Shown here in pieces: positions 10,191-22,150 of a DNA stretch of 64,000 bases. Numbering within the stretch: position 1 is the first letter of the stretch; every line of letters starts with the position of its first letter. The notes below the pieces were generated by a model that saw nothing but the letters and a program-made list of their open reading frames with translations, had not been told where the DNA came from and made no database searches. Position numbers and translations under genes: made by a program. Source of the DNA: Dermanyssus gallinae (taxonomy: Eukaryota > Arthropoda > Arachnida > Mesostigmata > Dermanyssidae); NCBI GenBank assembly GCA_003439945.1, contig QVRM01006585.1:1-64000 (forward strand). Reading direction: 5' to 3'.

Positions 10191-11489
10191 CTACTGAGTA
10201 TTTGCTTTCCATTGGGACAGCCTCTTCTTTGTAATATCGACCAGGTCCTTTCTAACGTTTGGTCCTAGAGCTAGGGCATCCGACAGCTCTATATCTCTGC
10301 TCCCCCCTAGGGCTGTACATTCTTTAACAATATGCTCAATTGACTCATTCCCTAGTCCACATGCTCGACATTCTGTACTTTGTCCCTCCATATATTTAGC
10401 TCTTTGTATCCTTGTATCCAACATCCCTGCCCTGGCATCTGCCAATAGCCCGCTCGCTTTTGAATTATCGTATACCCATTCTACCCCGCCCCTTTCCGTC
10501 TTTTCCTTTCCATATATACTTGCCAAACTCGATCTGGAACCCATCGCCAATTTCCATTTGCCTGTATATGACTTGTTCACCCTCGATTTCACCATCTTCT
10601 CCGATATTCCCGCTCTGGCCCATTGCTGACTATTGTACCCAATCTCCCTAGCTGCAAATTCTACTCTGCGATCCCACTTCGTTTTCATCTTTAGTGCCGT
10701 CTTTACCAGCTGCATCTGTTTAACCCATCTTTTATTTGTGACACTTTTAATCCTAACACTAAATCTTAGCTTACTTTGTACTTCCCTTTGTATAAATTTT
10801 GACATTCCTCCTTCGCCCTCAAGAAATTCCCTAGCGCAATTAAAACGGCAACCCAATGCAAATCTTATCACTTCTCTTTGTATTGTTTCTAACTTCTTTC
10901 CTAACCCCGCGCTGTGGACCAGAGAGGCGTTAGCAAAGGTCAATCCTGGCACATACATGGCCTTCCATATATTCCTTGTTACTATATATTTGTTAAACCC
11001 CCAGAGGCCCTTACACCTTACTGCATTTCTTCCTCTTTCAGCTTTCTTCCTCCGTAATATCTCTTCTTTTTCTAGATAATTCCCCCCTGTAGTCATTGTC
11101 ACCCCAAGATACTTGTACTCACTTTTATACTCCAATTCCTTCCCCTGTACTACAAGCTTTCTTTCCTCCCTAATTCCGTTAAATACTAAAACTACGCTCT
11201 TTTTTTCATTAAACACCATGTCTAGTTCCTCCGCTGCTTCCCCACATGCATTCAACATTTGTTGAACCTCGCTAGTGCCCCGCCCTAACACTACCATATC
11301 ATCAGCAAACAGCAGCACAGGTGTCTTGATATATACACCTTTTTCCCCTATCTGCCACCCTAAACCCGTTTTATTAATCCTTCGCGCTATTCTCTCTATA
11401 TACATCAAATATCTATATATATATATGCTTGATGGCATTTGTTCATACGTATTGTGCTCTAATTTCGAGTTGGCCAGGCGAATGCACAC
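10191..11489 (-). CDS. LINE reverse transcriptase C-terminal ORF (copy 2, 432 codons)
   Basis: This open frame encodes the C-terminal part of a non-LTR retrotransposon protein. Near residues 60-70 is the palm motif LLFADDMVVLG, whose adjacent aspartates bind metal in reverse transcriptases. It is followed by AACGEAAEELDMVFNEKKS and EYKYLGVTM, a long thumb/connection region (WKAMYVPGLTFANASL, RFALGCRF), and a terminal knuckle of the form CX2C...HX4C around residues 375-392. The first 30 residues include IYIYRYLM translated from a small TA repeat. No upstream fingers domain or endonuclease is present, so the element is 5' truncated and cannot be autonomous. On the minus strand the stop is followed by a short 3' UTR and an (AATC)n tail. 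The best match I recall is a LINE family common in ticks. Confidence 0.85.
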   Translation of the reverse strand: MCIRLANSKLEHNTYEQMPSSIYIYRYLMYIERIARRINKTGLGWQIGEKGVYIKTPVLLFADDMVVLGRGTSEVQQMLNACGEAAEELDMVFNEKKSVVLVFNGIREERKLVVQGKELEYKSEYKYLGVTMTTGGNYLEKEEILRRKKAERGRNAVRCKGLWGFNKYIVTRNIWKAMYVPGLTFANASLVHSAGLGKKLETIQREVIRFALGCRFNCAREFLEGEGGMSKFIQREVQSKLRFSVRIKSVTNKRWVKQMQLVKTALKMKTKWDRRVEFAAREIGYNSQQWARAGISEKMVKSRVNKSYTGKWKLAMGSRSSLASIYGKEKTERGGVEWVYDNSKASGLLADARAGMLDTRIQRAKYMEGQSTECRACGLGNESIEHIVKECTALGGSRDIELSDALALGPNVRKDLVDITKKRLSQWKANTQ

Positions 11490-11559
11490 GCAGCAAAGTC
11501 AGCGCATCAAAGACTGTATAATGGCCGATTCCAGCAGTAGTAGACTGAGCATTCGGCAT

Positions 11560-12252
11560 TGTTAACGTTAACTCAGTGGCTGCGCCAGAGGCAAGCTCCG
11601 GAATTCCGCCCCGACAAGCTGACTAACCGAGCTAGCAACAATAATATTGGCCACCAGTGAAGCAACTTAAGCAAGGATGGAAGTGTATAAGCGGATTCGC
11701 GTGCGGCAGTATTTTGCCATACAGACTTTGTTTTAAATAACCTCCGGAGCACTAGAGTACCACAAGGCCCAAAAAGTTTTAGCAAATCAATGCGCAGCTC
11801 ATATCATCATATACCTGCCGCGAATGTCTTGATTTTAGATCAGCTTTATGTCTTAACATTTATATATATATATATATATGCGCATGTTAGATATGCTGTA
11901 CATTAAATTTTCTATTATTTTATTTGTTCTATTTTACGCTGCGTTCTTAAAAGCTTTGTTGTTCGTCGCTGGTTAATCTACTGTATTTGTTGCTTACTTT
12001 TGGATTTGCATCTGCAAACCCCCGGCTGGAGCCACTTTGTCTTAACCTCTCGGCAACCCTCCTTGGAATGCAGCACTTCCGTTAGTTCAAGGTTCGTCAG
12101 AAGGCAGACCTACTGATTGTGATTTGCACGCTTAAGCCCAAAGCATTAAATTATCTCACTAAACTCTGAAACGCTTATCCAGTTTAATTTGTCATTAAGC
12201 GGAAAAAGGTACGTAATGAGTATGCTACGAGAGTGCGGTAGAATAAAACTCT
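11560..12252. other. Unassigned spacer, end of copy 2
   Basis: The counterpart of 5898-6603. The (TA)n array is 19 bp here (11861-11879) against 32 bp in copy 1. No gene is recognised. Confidence 0.4.
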
Positions 12253-12399
12253 AAAGAAACAGATGTTGTTCCGATGTATTGAGTATAACAACACGTGCTG
12301 CTTTCGCTTGACTTCAAGGTCCTTAAAATCGAAGTAATTGATGTGACATTTACTGCTTAAGCTCTACAATCTGTTTTCGCTATAATTGTTTTGTTTTCG

Positions 12400-12472
<73 letters not shown>

Positions 12473-13244
12473 TTAATATTTAAATTTAATAATAAAAATA
12501 CAATTACATAAAATCATAAATTACAAAATGGTCGTGCGAGATGACTAAGAATTAAGTTTAATTGCTTTCTCTGTTGTTATATTCCTCTGCTGGAGAACGC
12601 CCAGATAAGCCCAGTATGAGCACGCTATGACTTGGCTCGAAGGTGGAGATTAAATAATATATAATGTCCTATGAGTTAACACTTTGAAGAAGTCTCCACC
12701 CGCCAAATATTGAAGAAGATGTTTCATCCCGGTATCCAAAAATCAGAGCTTCCTGCTTGATTAAAATAAATAAACTTTTTGCATGCTTTCTAGTCAATGA
12801 GTATATTGGTTTCATACTGGAGAATAATCCGCAAATAAAGGAGGTTTATCTTTCAACGTGGCACTGTGCTGTTTATTATTTAGCACTAACGAGTCATACA
12901 AGTAGTAATACAATTTTGCCTTAGAATATATATAAGAGCCACACCCACGCCGTAGAGTGAAAAAAATAAAGAAAAAACTTGAATATCATAACCTGCAGTA
13001 CGTACATTTTCTGTTGAAATATTTCGCTTACCGACTCGCGGTATTCTCATAAGGATCTCTGAGGATAACAGCGGGTAAAAACTGTTTGGCAAATAACTCT
13101 AATAACTGATGTATTCAAGGTGTGCTGACTTAGTGGTCTTTACAAAAAGCATATTCTTTCACAATAAACGTATTTGTAGGCAGATTGTTTCACTGATAGG
13201 TGAAATTTCTGTCAACGAACTTTAAACCGGAGCGAAGCATTAGC

Positions 13245-13246
<2 letters not shown>
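12253..13246. other. AT-rich spacer with a (TA)n array
   Basis: Unique AT-rich DNA to the right of the duplication. It contains a perfect (TA)n array at 12404-12470 and AT-rich tracts after it. No frame longer than about 70 codons, no splice-bordered exon and no RNA gene were seen. Confidence 0.5.

Positions 13247-13298
<52 letters not shown>
13247..13298. repeat. (TA)n microsatellite
   Basis: Perfect dinucleotide array of about 26 units. Confidence 0.95.
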
Positions 13299-13301
<3 letters not shown>

Positions 13302-13833
13302 TAAGAGTCCATATGTGTTTCCAGCGGCCATTATGCCTATAATTTGTTTTGATAATAGTTTAAATGTTTTCTTCCGACATACCACGTGGGCACAGGACAC
13401 AATAGCCCCAGGGAGAAAAAGCTCGGCCATTGAACTAGGACTTAATACGCACTATTTGGTATCGCTGCTCGTATATAGTGCTTTTATTCAGTAGTGTACA
13501 TATTATTATTATTATTGTGATTCAAGACGAGACATCCTGTATCAGCGTCCAGCTGGCCCCCCGGCAGTTTGTGGTGTTCCGACAGTGGCTGACCCTAATT
13601 ATGTGCATAGTGAATGGGGGTGGCCAGGCATTATCGATCGATCAATGTACATAGCCTGTACTATTGATGTCATTTATACTGAACCCTTCTATCGTTCTAC
13701 GTCTGATTAATCGGCTAGATTCGTCTTCTTTTTTTCACATCAAAAATAAATAGACACATCTATGCACTTCGGTGTGTAGCTCGATTGTGCAGGTGGCGAA
13801 CGAATCACGATGAGGCGATAGCGATAGCAAACA

Positions 13834-13877
<44 letters not shown>

Positions 13878-13922
13878 CAGCAACGCCGTGAAACATTTTA
13901 TATATTCTTCTAAATTATAATG

Positions 13923-13979
<57 letters not shown>

Positions 13980-14732
13980 TTTTCCTCGATTCAGTAAGAA
14001 CTACTGCTGACGGAACTATGTTTACGACCAACATAGCCGTACATGATTTCAATCTTCGCCAGTATAAGTGAGTGTAAGTGGTTGCATCGGATAACATACA
14101 CATGTATACGCAAGCAGATCCTAATTCTCGTTGATCTTTAGAGTTCGACTTAGGGTCTTGAAGCTTGCAGATATCTTAACAGCACTGGCTCTGTCACGAG
14201 CCTAAATCTTGTGTGTCGCTTGTTTTACTTTGCACATTTTGCAATTTATGTTTCGTCCCTCAAATGTCGAAGGAAAGCATTTGGTAGCAACGAAAATGCG
14301 TCCTGAGTATGAGTGTGGTACGCTTAGCTTTCAGTTGCATGAGTACGGGACTCGTCAACAGGCGCCAAAACTATGATTCGCAAGACAGCTCAATGATTAC
14401 AGCATATTAATTAAACAATAATTATTTTCAGAAGACCTTTTAGAAGATCAGACGACAATAAATAGACTGTAGTTCATCTACATACAGCGCGTGTATGCCA
14501 GTGCGTAAATGTATCCGATATATCTAGCAGTATGGGCGTAACGTTATGTGGCCTCCTTTTACGCTCGCTGGGGTCAGGTCTGGTATCTGCGGTTACAATT
14601 TTGCGTTTGTAACCTTTGTGTTGAGTCAACACTTTCGTGTTGCCGCTGCATACAGTACAGGTTTACTGCAATTTCCTTTAATTGCATAGTCAGTATAGCG
14701 TTATTAACAGCAATGGAACCAGCACCGTTACT
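13299..14732. other. AT-rich spacer with two (TA)n arrays
   Basis: It holds (TA)n at 13837-13875 and 13926-13980 and a short (ATT)n at about 13502-13516. The rest is mixed sequence without a recognised gene. The right end leads into a SINE. Confidence 0.5.
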
Positions 14733-14918
14733 GAGTCGAACCAACCCGGTGACGTGGGGATGCATTCCGCCTGCGCCTCGCGAGGAGACACATCGGTGCG
14801 CGTGTTTGAACCCCACCGTTGCACCGATTTGTATTTATAGAGGGTCCGTCTATGAAGCAACGTGAACAACAGTTACGTGGACGTTAAATCTTGGCTGAGA
14901 ATCAGCCCGAAAACTTTT
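14733..14918 (+). repeat. tRNA-derived SINE, family 1, copy A
   Basis: It aligns with the elements at 52708, 58138 and (inverted) 38862. The head carries an RNA polymerase III B-box-like string (GTGTTTGAACCCC at 14802-14814), decayed from GGTTCGAGCCC, preceded by GAGGAGACACATCGGTGCGC. The body includes GGGTCCGTCTATGAAGCAA, GTGGACGTTAAATCTTGG and the hairpin GGCTGAGAATCAGCC. No clear target-site duplication was seen. Confidence 0.75.
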
Positions 14919-15346
14919 TCTAGCACAGTTACTGAACAGTAGTCGGCAACGTCATCGTGTATGTCGAGTTAGCAATTCATAGAGGAGAGACAGACACCAT
15001 TGATTTGATGTGTCGCTCCCTTCGTCATCGTCGGCATTACGGTGTTGACGGCGGTAAACGCAGCAGTCCTAGCGCACATCCCAATGATGTGATACGCAAG
15101 AATCGCCCGGCTGATGGATAGATTGACAGGTAGACTGGCTGCGATTGCGACGTAGTATAGTATACACTTGTATATAAACGCGCGGCGAATCCATGGCGAA
15201 CCCTATCGAAAAAAGGTTTCAGAAATTGCACTGCTACCACCTGTGTACCACTGTAGATGTACGTCAGCAGCATTCCGTGCTGATCAGCCACGCGTTAGGG
15301 TTTCAGCCACCCAGTAGGGTGTCAGCCGCCCACTAGGGTTTCGGCT
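14919..15346. other. Unassigned spacer
   Basis: Mixed-composition DNA. A short tandem phrase (CAGCCACCCAGTAGGGTGTCAG and its variant) occurs near 15303-15342. No gene is recognised. Confidence 0.35.
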
Positions 15347-15480
15347 TCTTTTCTTCTTCTTCTTCTTGCAATGCTTATTTTTCTTCGTCTTTTTTTCTTC
15401 TTGTCTATTCCTCCTTCTCTTTCTTCTTTAACTTCTCTTGATCTTCTCTCTCGCTTCTGCTCCGCTCTGCCGTCTGCCCA
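15347..15480. repeat. Polypyrimidine (CTT/TTC-rich) tract
   Basis: A run of about 130 bases made almost only of C and T on the plus strand, beginning with (TTC)n. The minus frame through it reads as Arg/Lys/Glu-rich protein, a composition effect. Such tracts can form triplexes. Confidence 0.7.
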
Positions 15481-15703
15481 CCTCAGCTTAAACCGCGCGT
15501 GTGTCTCACCACCACAGGAGCCAAAAACGCGGAGCAATAAACCAAAACTAACCACGTCGTAGACAAAACTAACGTGTGACGACACACCGATAACCTTACG
15601 CTCACGGCAGCCATGACGACCGCGATGCTACTGTTGCTGGTGCTAATACCTTTTTATTCGTTGTGATCAAATCTTGGTTGTCAACTTCCGTTGCCGTTAA
15701 TCC

Positions 15704-15707
<4 letters not shown>

Positions 15708-15757
<50 letters not shown>
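15708..15757. repeat. (TA)n microsatellite
   Basis: Perfect array of about 25 units, followed by a second CT-rich stretch at 15780-15870. Confidence 0.95.
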
Positions 15758-15761
<4 letters not shown>

Positions 15762-15922
15762 TATGTAGCTGCTACTTCATCATCTGTTTTTTTTTCTTTT
15801 TCTCTCTTCCCTCTCTGTCTCTTTCTCTATCTCGCTGCTTCCCGTTGCTCTCTCCTATTGACTTCGTCACCCTTTTTCGTAATTTTCTCTAACAGATAGG
15901 TTGTTCTATAGGCATATTATAT

Positions 15923-16494
15923 CTACTTGACTGTTGACGACTGAGTTACGGGGGTGGTGCCTGTCCGATGTGTCTGCATCCGACTCTGTGGAGGGGGAGG
16001 GTCATACCTAACCGTTCGCATCACCCCCTGGCGTCGACGACGATACTTTGTCGGAATCGAATAATTCGAATGATGAACATGAAGATTGTGGTCGTGACAG
16101 TGAGCGCCAAGGTCGACTGTCCTGTTGACTGCAGGTATGATGACTATGCAGTGATAGGTGTCGTCTTCGAACGGCTTGTTGTTGTTGTTGTTGTTGTTGT
16201 TGCTGATGTTGTTGTTGATATTGTCGTTGTTGTTTGTATTGTTGCTGCTGCTGTTGGTGTTGTTGACGACGTGTGCTGACAATCGAAGCTGATCGGTGGT
16301 AGAACGATGGATTAATCGGTGTCGGTCGACCACCGGTCGGTGGTTGGGTCGATGGGTTCATAACAACAATGGCTAGTAGCCGGGGCCGCCGTCTTAATCG
16401 TCGTCGTTGCCGGCGACCGTTCAACCACGACCGAAGAACTTGTCGACTCACTCACGAACCAACGAGTCGACAAGGCGACGGTCAATAACGACAA
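15923..16494 (-). other. Candidate exon region, three overlapping open frames
   Basis: On the minus strand all three frames stay open over long overlapping parts of this interval (16333 to 15923, 16451 to 16008, 16494 to 16312). One frame has a glutamine run followed by a well-mixed basic/Ser stretch (VRRRHLSLHSHH, then FELFDSDKVSSSTPGGDANG and a stop). Another has an asparagine run followed by KPFEDDTYHCIVIIPAVN. The middle is (TTG)n on the plus strand (16177-16265). The low stop density comes partly from the triplet bias, so I cannot choose a frame. The strand agrees with the CAP-Gly gene, so a downstream exon of that gene is possible but unproven. Confidence 0.3.
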
Positions 16495-16499
16495 GTAGC

Positions 16500-16756
16500 C
16501 ACAACAATAAGAACAACAACAGCAACAATAAGCAGCCTTACTAGCGACAACACGAATAACACCACTGTAGATAACAGGCTTGTTGCAACAACAACAATAA
16601 CGATAAGCAGCCTTACCAGTAACAGCAGCAACAAAAACAACTCAACAATAGCAACAAAAACAGCATCAACAACAGCAGAAGCAATAGTAGCAACAATAGC
16701 AGCAGCAGCAACAATAATAACAACAGCAACAACAACAACAACAAAATAGTAGCAGC

Positions 16757-16842
<86 letters not shown>

Positions 16843-16900
16843 CGACGACAACAACAACGACGACAACAACAACAAAATAGTAGCAGCAGCAACAAAGACA
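16500..16900. repeat. (CAA)n-dominated array, about 400 bp
   Basis: CAA triplets with scattered CAG, TAG, GAC and AAT interruptions, with an almost perfect core at 16755-16845. On the minus strand it reads as leucine, cysteine or valine homopolymer runs, an artefact of the repeat. Confidence 0.93.
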
Positions 16901-16937
16901 CTATGACAGTGGCGGCCATACCACGAGCGGCAACTGG

Positions 16938-17250
16938 TCAGTTAGCGGTCCTGGTCGTGGTCTGTAGTCTGTGGCTAGCCAGGTAGATGACACAGTCATC
17001 GTTAGCTGTCAGGTTGACGCTGCTCGATAACGGTGATTGTCGCCGAACGTGTTGTACGGTTGACGCCGGGGTTTGCAACAGCACGATTTGCACTTGTCCG
17101 CCATCTCGCCCTCCGCCAGCGTGGCTGCCTAGCGGGCTGGGGCGCTGGGGGCACTGGCCTTGCTCACTGTACGGCTGTGATACGGACGTCCTCTTGACTT
17201 TTGGTGCTCGGTCGCTTTCTTTCGTTACCGCTGTATAGTTAGGCTCCCAG
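16938..17250 (-). other. Candidate coding island between (CAA)n arrays
   Basis: This GC-richer island interrupts the (CAA)n cluster. The minus frame from the repeat border reads EPNYTAVTKESDRAPKVKRT, then GGGRDGGQVQIVLLQTPAST, SVNLTANDDCVIYLASH, and stops at 16938. The residue mix is balanced, unlike the repeats around it. No domain is recognised and the acceptor site cannot be fixed inside the repeat. It may be a terminal exon of a minus-strand gene or chance. Confidence 0.28.
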
Positions 17251-17400
17251 CAACAACAGCAATAACAACAACAGTAACAACAACAACAACAACAACTCCA
17301 ACACCACCACCACCAACAACAACGACGGCAACAGGAAGAGGTGTAGTGTTGTGCACGCCACAACAGCTGTTCTTGATAGCAACAACAACAACAACACAAC
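17250..17400. repeat. (CAA)n/(CAC)n array
   Basis: Imperfect CAA triplets with an internal ACCACCACCACC block. A 60-base break at 17330-17380 is more mixed. Confidence 0.85.
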
Positions 17401-17559
17401 ACAGGTAAACCGCGCACAGTCCCCAGTGCCCCCCGGGCAATGATGATCTATGGTGTCAACCGACGGAAGATGGTGTGATGGTGGTTGTGGTGTTTGTCCA
17501 TCCTCCGGTCTCTTTCTTCGGTCATTATGCGCGATCGCAATGACCACAACAACCGCCAA

Positions 17560-17660
17560 AACAGCGACGAGAACAACAACAACAACAACCACAACAGCAA
17601 CAACAATCGTGGCAGTAGCAATGGTTGAGCAGCAGCAGCAGCAACAGCGCCACTATCGTT
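17560..17660. repeat. (CAA)n/(CAG)n array
   Basis: Starts as CAA/ACC triplets and ends in a CAG-rich block at 17630-17648. Confidence 0.8.
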
Positions 17661-17754
17661 ATATCGTTAGATATCCCCCAACCCCCTGTTAATACTACAA
17701 CTACTACGACTACTTCTACTGGTATACTAATATTGCTAGTACTCCAGTAATACT

Positions 17755-17925
17755 AACAGTAACAACAAAAACAACAACAACAACAACGATAACGACGACA
17801 ACAACAGCAACAACATCAACATCAACATCAACAACAACAACATCAACATCAACATCAACAACAACAACCACAACAACAACACTGCTAATAGAAGCAGCAC
17901 CAACAAGAACAATGATAACAGCGCT
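17755..17925. repeat. (CAA)n with (ATCAAC)n higher-order units
   Basis: CAA triplets in which ATCAAC hexamers form two clusters (17813-17832 and 17840-17862), so there is an 18-30 bp second-order period over the triplet. Confidence 0.85.
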
Positions 17926-18225
17926 AACGGCAGCAGAAGCTGCATTAACGGCGACGTCGCCGGCAGGAGTCCTGATCCAAAAAACGCTGCCTCAGGTGCC
18001 GGTAGAACGACATAAAGTCAACAACAACGACAACACAACAAGATAACAAGCGATAACGAGCAAATCATTGAACGCGTTTGCCGCCGCCGCCGCCTGGCAA
18101 ACGATGACCTGACTTGATTGTTCCTGTTTGTCAGTGGGCCGATACTGTGCAGGACTTGTTTGTGTCGTCAACCCTACAGTAATAGGGATACCTGTCGTTC
18201 TACTGGCACGTCGTTGTTCTCGCTG

Positions 18226-18308
18226 CCATTGTTGTTGTTGCTGCTGTAGTGTTGTTATTGTTATTGTCGTTGTCGTAGTCGGTGCTGTTGTTGTTGTTGT
18301 GACTATTC

Positions 18309-18349
<41 letters not shown>

Positions 18350-18370
18350 GTTGTTGTAGTATTTATTGCA
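18226..18370. repeat. (TTG)n and (ATT)n array
   Basis: The triplet strand switches here: TTG on the plus strand (18226-18300), then a perfect (ATT)n block at 18308-18350, then TTG again. The earlier arrays carry CAA on the plus strand. Confidence 0.9.
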
Positions 18371-18641
18371 ATTGTCATCGTTGTTGTCGTTACGGACGTC
18401 GCCTCCGCAATCATCCAAAACAAACGAGATTTTGAGGCAACAATAGCCAACGTTTCGTTGAACTATCATATTGTGTGACACATAATCATAATCTGTCTAG
18501 TTAATTGAGGCGAATCAGCGCCGGTCGCGCCGTACAACGAAGCAGAAGGCAAAAAGGGTTTTAGCAAATATTCCCCAGACATCATTAAATAATTAAGCTT
18601 AATTTTTTTTTCATGAAGATAAGAGTAGATGTGGACATCTT

Positions 18642-19939
<1,298 letters not shown>

Positions 19940-20147
19940 GCACTACCAACGCGTGCCAGATTGGCCAGGGAACGCCCGGGCTACAACAAACGTTGTAGGC
20001 ACGGGTGTCATGCGCCTGAGACGTTGGCTCATGTCGCTCAGATGTGCGATACAACACACACACAAACTGTTAAGAGACATGACGACGCCTGTGATCGCGT
20101 GGCACGTCTTCTCCGCGAGAGGAGTCAAGAAGTATAGTAGCACTATA
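19940..20147 (+). pseudogene. LINE zinc-knuckle fragment, R2-type
   Basis: The plus frame reads LPTRARLARERPGYNKRCRH, GCHAPETLAHVAQMCDTTH, TQTVKRHDDACDRVARLLRE and stops. The spacing Cys-X3-Cys...His-X4-Cys followed by Lys-Arg-His-Asp is typical of the C-terminal knuckle of R2-like and related LINE proteins (TRARWARGRPG..C..GC.APETLGHI..C...H...RHD). Only about 65 codons are present, with no reverse transcriptase upstream and a (TA)n array on the right side. It is a transposon fossil of a different lineage from those in the tandem unit. Confidence 0.72.

Positions 20148-20179
<32 letters not shown>
20148..20179. repeat. (TA)n microsatellite
   Basis: Short array abutting the stop codon of the LINE fragment to its left. 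Confidence 0.9.
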
Positions 20180-20185
<6 letters not shown>

Positions 20186-20654
20186 AGATCAGGACAAATT
20201 TGTGCACAAACAATTGCTACAAATAGTTGCTGTTTCATTCGCGAACTAGCTATTACTGATACCACGGGAGGATAGAGAAATCTTTCATGCAAAGATAAGT
20301 TAGATACATTTGCACTGCATTGGTGTGCAGAGTGTTTTAGTGCGGTGGAACGTACTTAGCGTACAGTTAACGCTCATCGAGGTGAATTTTGATACGGTCA
20401 CGTCAAGATGCTCGTATCATTTGAGTCACCCAGTGCGAGTAAGTACGCCATCATCCTTACGCTCGTTTTTCCCCTGTAACAGGATTTGTAGTAGCGATAG
20501 CCGAATCTATCGATTACACACAAAATACGTGCCTATAAATATGTATAGTTACGTGCAAAAGCTATACCTCTGGCCGGACTTCACTGTGTTGCACATCAGT
20601 CGTTATCTAATCGGTCATGGTCGATGATATGGTCCATAAAATAACCGTGACGAC
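20180..20654. other. Unassigned spacer
   Basis: One plus frame of 105 codons (20310-20627) is open but shows no motif, signal peptide or codon pattern that I trust. Nothing else is seen. Confidence 0.3.
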
Positions 20655-20726
20655 AACAACGTTGCATCAGCGGCAACAACAGCGGCAGAAGTACAAACCA
20701 CAATAACAGTAACAACAATGGACAGC

Positions 20727-20868
<142 letters not shown>

Positions 20869-21054
20869 GACCCGAGCTAACCAGGCCTGCTTCTAGTGAA
20901 GCTTAGCACTGCTGAGCTAAGCACAACAAACTACAACTTTAAGAGCCAGAAAGTGACTAGCCCCGTAACAGTATGATAGTTATACGGCCGGGCAAAGTGC
21001 ACGACTAACTGTGTCGACGTTATGGAATAAATTAGTGAACAAAAAGCCACAGCA

Positions 21055-21200
21055 AACGGTTGGAAAAGCCCCCAGACATCTCAACATGTCCGGCCCTCGG
21101 TGCAATGAGACCCTTGGTGCCTCACGGCGACTCCAGGCCCGTAGGGGACCCGACTAGAATTAAAAACATCCTCTCTAAAAAAGAGCTTTAGTTCTAGAGG
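21055..21200 (+). repeat. SINE family 2, 3' body fragment
   Basis: The sequence ATCTCAACATGTCCGGCCCT, GTGCCTCACGGCGACTCC, CGTAGGGGAC and AGAATTAAAAACATCCT matches the 3' half of the element at 61280-61575 in order and spacing. The tRNA-like head is missing or unrecognisable here. Confidence 0.65.
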
Positions 21201-22150
21201 GTCGATCAATTCCGCCGGAGTGCTCATCCCAGAACCTGCTCATGTGCTTCGCCAGCCACGCTTGCACTGAACAACTCCTATGCGCAGGGCAGCGACGCCT
21301 TGCTAAAACACGTACTACAAGCCATTAAACACAGAATTTATCAACGGTTTCGTTACAGTTTGCAGAACTCACAAATGAACTTGTTGTATCACACGTGTCA
21401 CTGTTTGAGCTATTTGTGCTTGACCGGCATCGAGCACGTCTGCAGCAAGTCAGCAAGCTCTATCGACTACAGAGGTTCGGTTTTGTACTTAGATGGTGTA
21501 CGACTGATATCTGAGATTCTCGTGACCAATGGTTCGCAGTGACACATCAAATTTGGCCCTCGAAGCGCATAATGCACTTTTGAAGTGCCTCACAGCGCAT
21601 TCCACCGTGAATCATCCGTTTTGCGATGGTGTAGTTTTTATGTGTATTTTAAATGCCCGTCACGTTTCTCATAAGTCTGCTTCGCTTATCGACCACGTAT
21701 CTGTGTGAGCGCACAAGAAAAAGTGTAACATCTTCGAGAGCGTTGTAAAGCGATCTCACTCGTTTCCTTTGTTATATGAATTCTGTCGAAAAGAACAGCG
21801 AAAATTTCCAGCCATGGGTGGCAAGTTTGTAGGCGTTTAAAAAAGTTTTACTACTGCGGAATGCGTCCAAAATATTTGGTGCATATTCGCAAGGATAGCA
21901 TTTCAAAGTACGCGTGTTAGAATTGCTCCGCCAAGTGCCGTGCCTGCAAGTCAAGCCATCTGGATGAACCGGAATCTGAAAAACCTATTACGCTCGAAAA
22001 AGTCCGCTTGCGCGAAACTATGAAACAGAATTTCCAAGTGACTATGCGTAATTTAGCCGGGACTCATCGTCACTCGCCTTCACACCTATGGTTTCGTGTT
22101 AACGTTAAACTAGTGGATACAGAATGGTTTGAGCGAGCGTAACAAAATCG
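21201..22150. other. Unassigned DNA, possible left part of an old mariner
   Basis: No convincing gene. The decayed mariner to the right should extend 500-600 bp into this interval if it was complete, but I cannot align its N-terminal helix-turn-helix region. Confidence 0.3.

Larger units (their letters stand above)
6604..12252. repeat. Tandem duplication, copy 2 (5.65 kb)
   Basis: This is the second direct copy of the block. It is about 57 bp shorter overall, almost entirely because the (TA)n arrays near 9981-10060 and 11861-11879 are shorter than their partners at 4264-4391 and 6200-6231. Copy 2 keeps the reverse transcriptase frame intact, while copy 1 has lost one T. Past 12252 the sequence turns unique (ctaaagaaac...), which marks the right border. 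Confidence 0.93.

Noticed and set aside
10412..11565. Plus-strand frames (79, 148 and 96 codons) opposite the reverse transcriptase
   Set aside because: They are shadows of the minus-strand reverse transcriptase, which has the recognisable motifs.
16482..16919. 145-codon minus frame made of Cys, Val and Ala runs
   Set aside because: It is a direct translation of the (CAA)n array; no non-repetitive segment supports coding.
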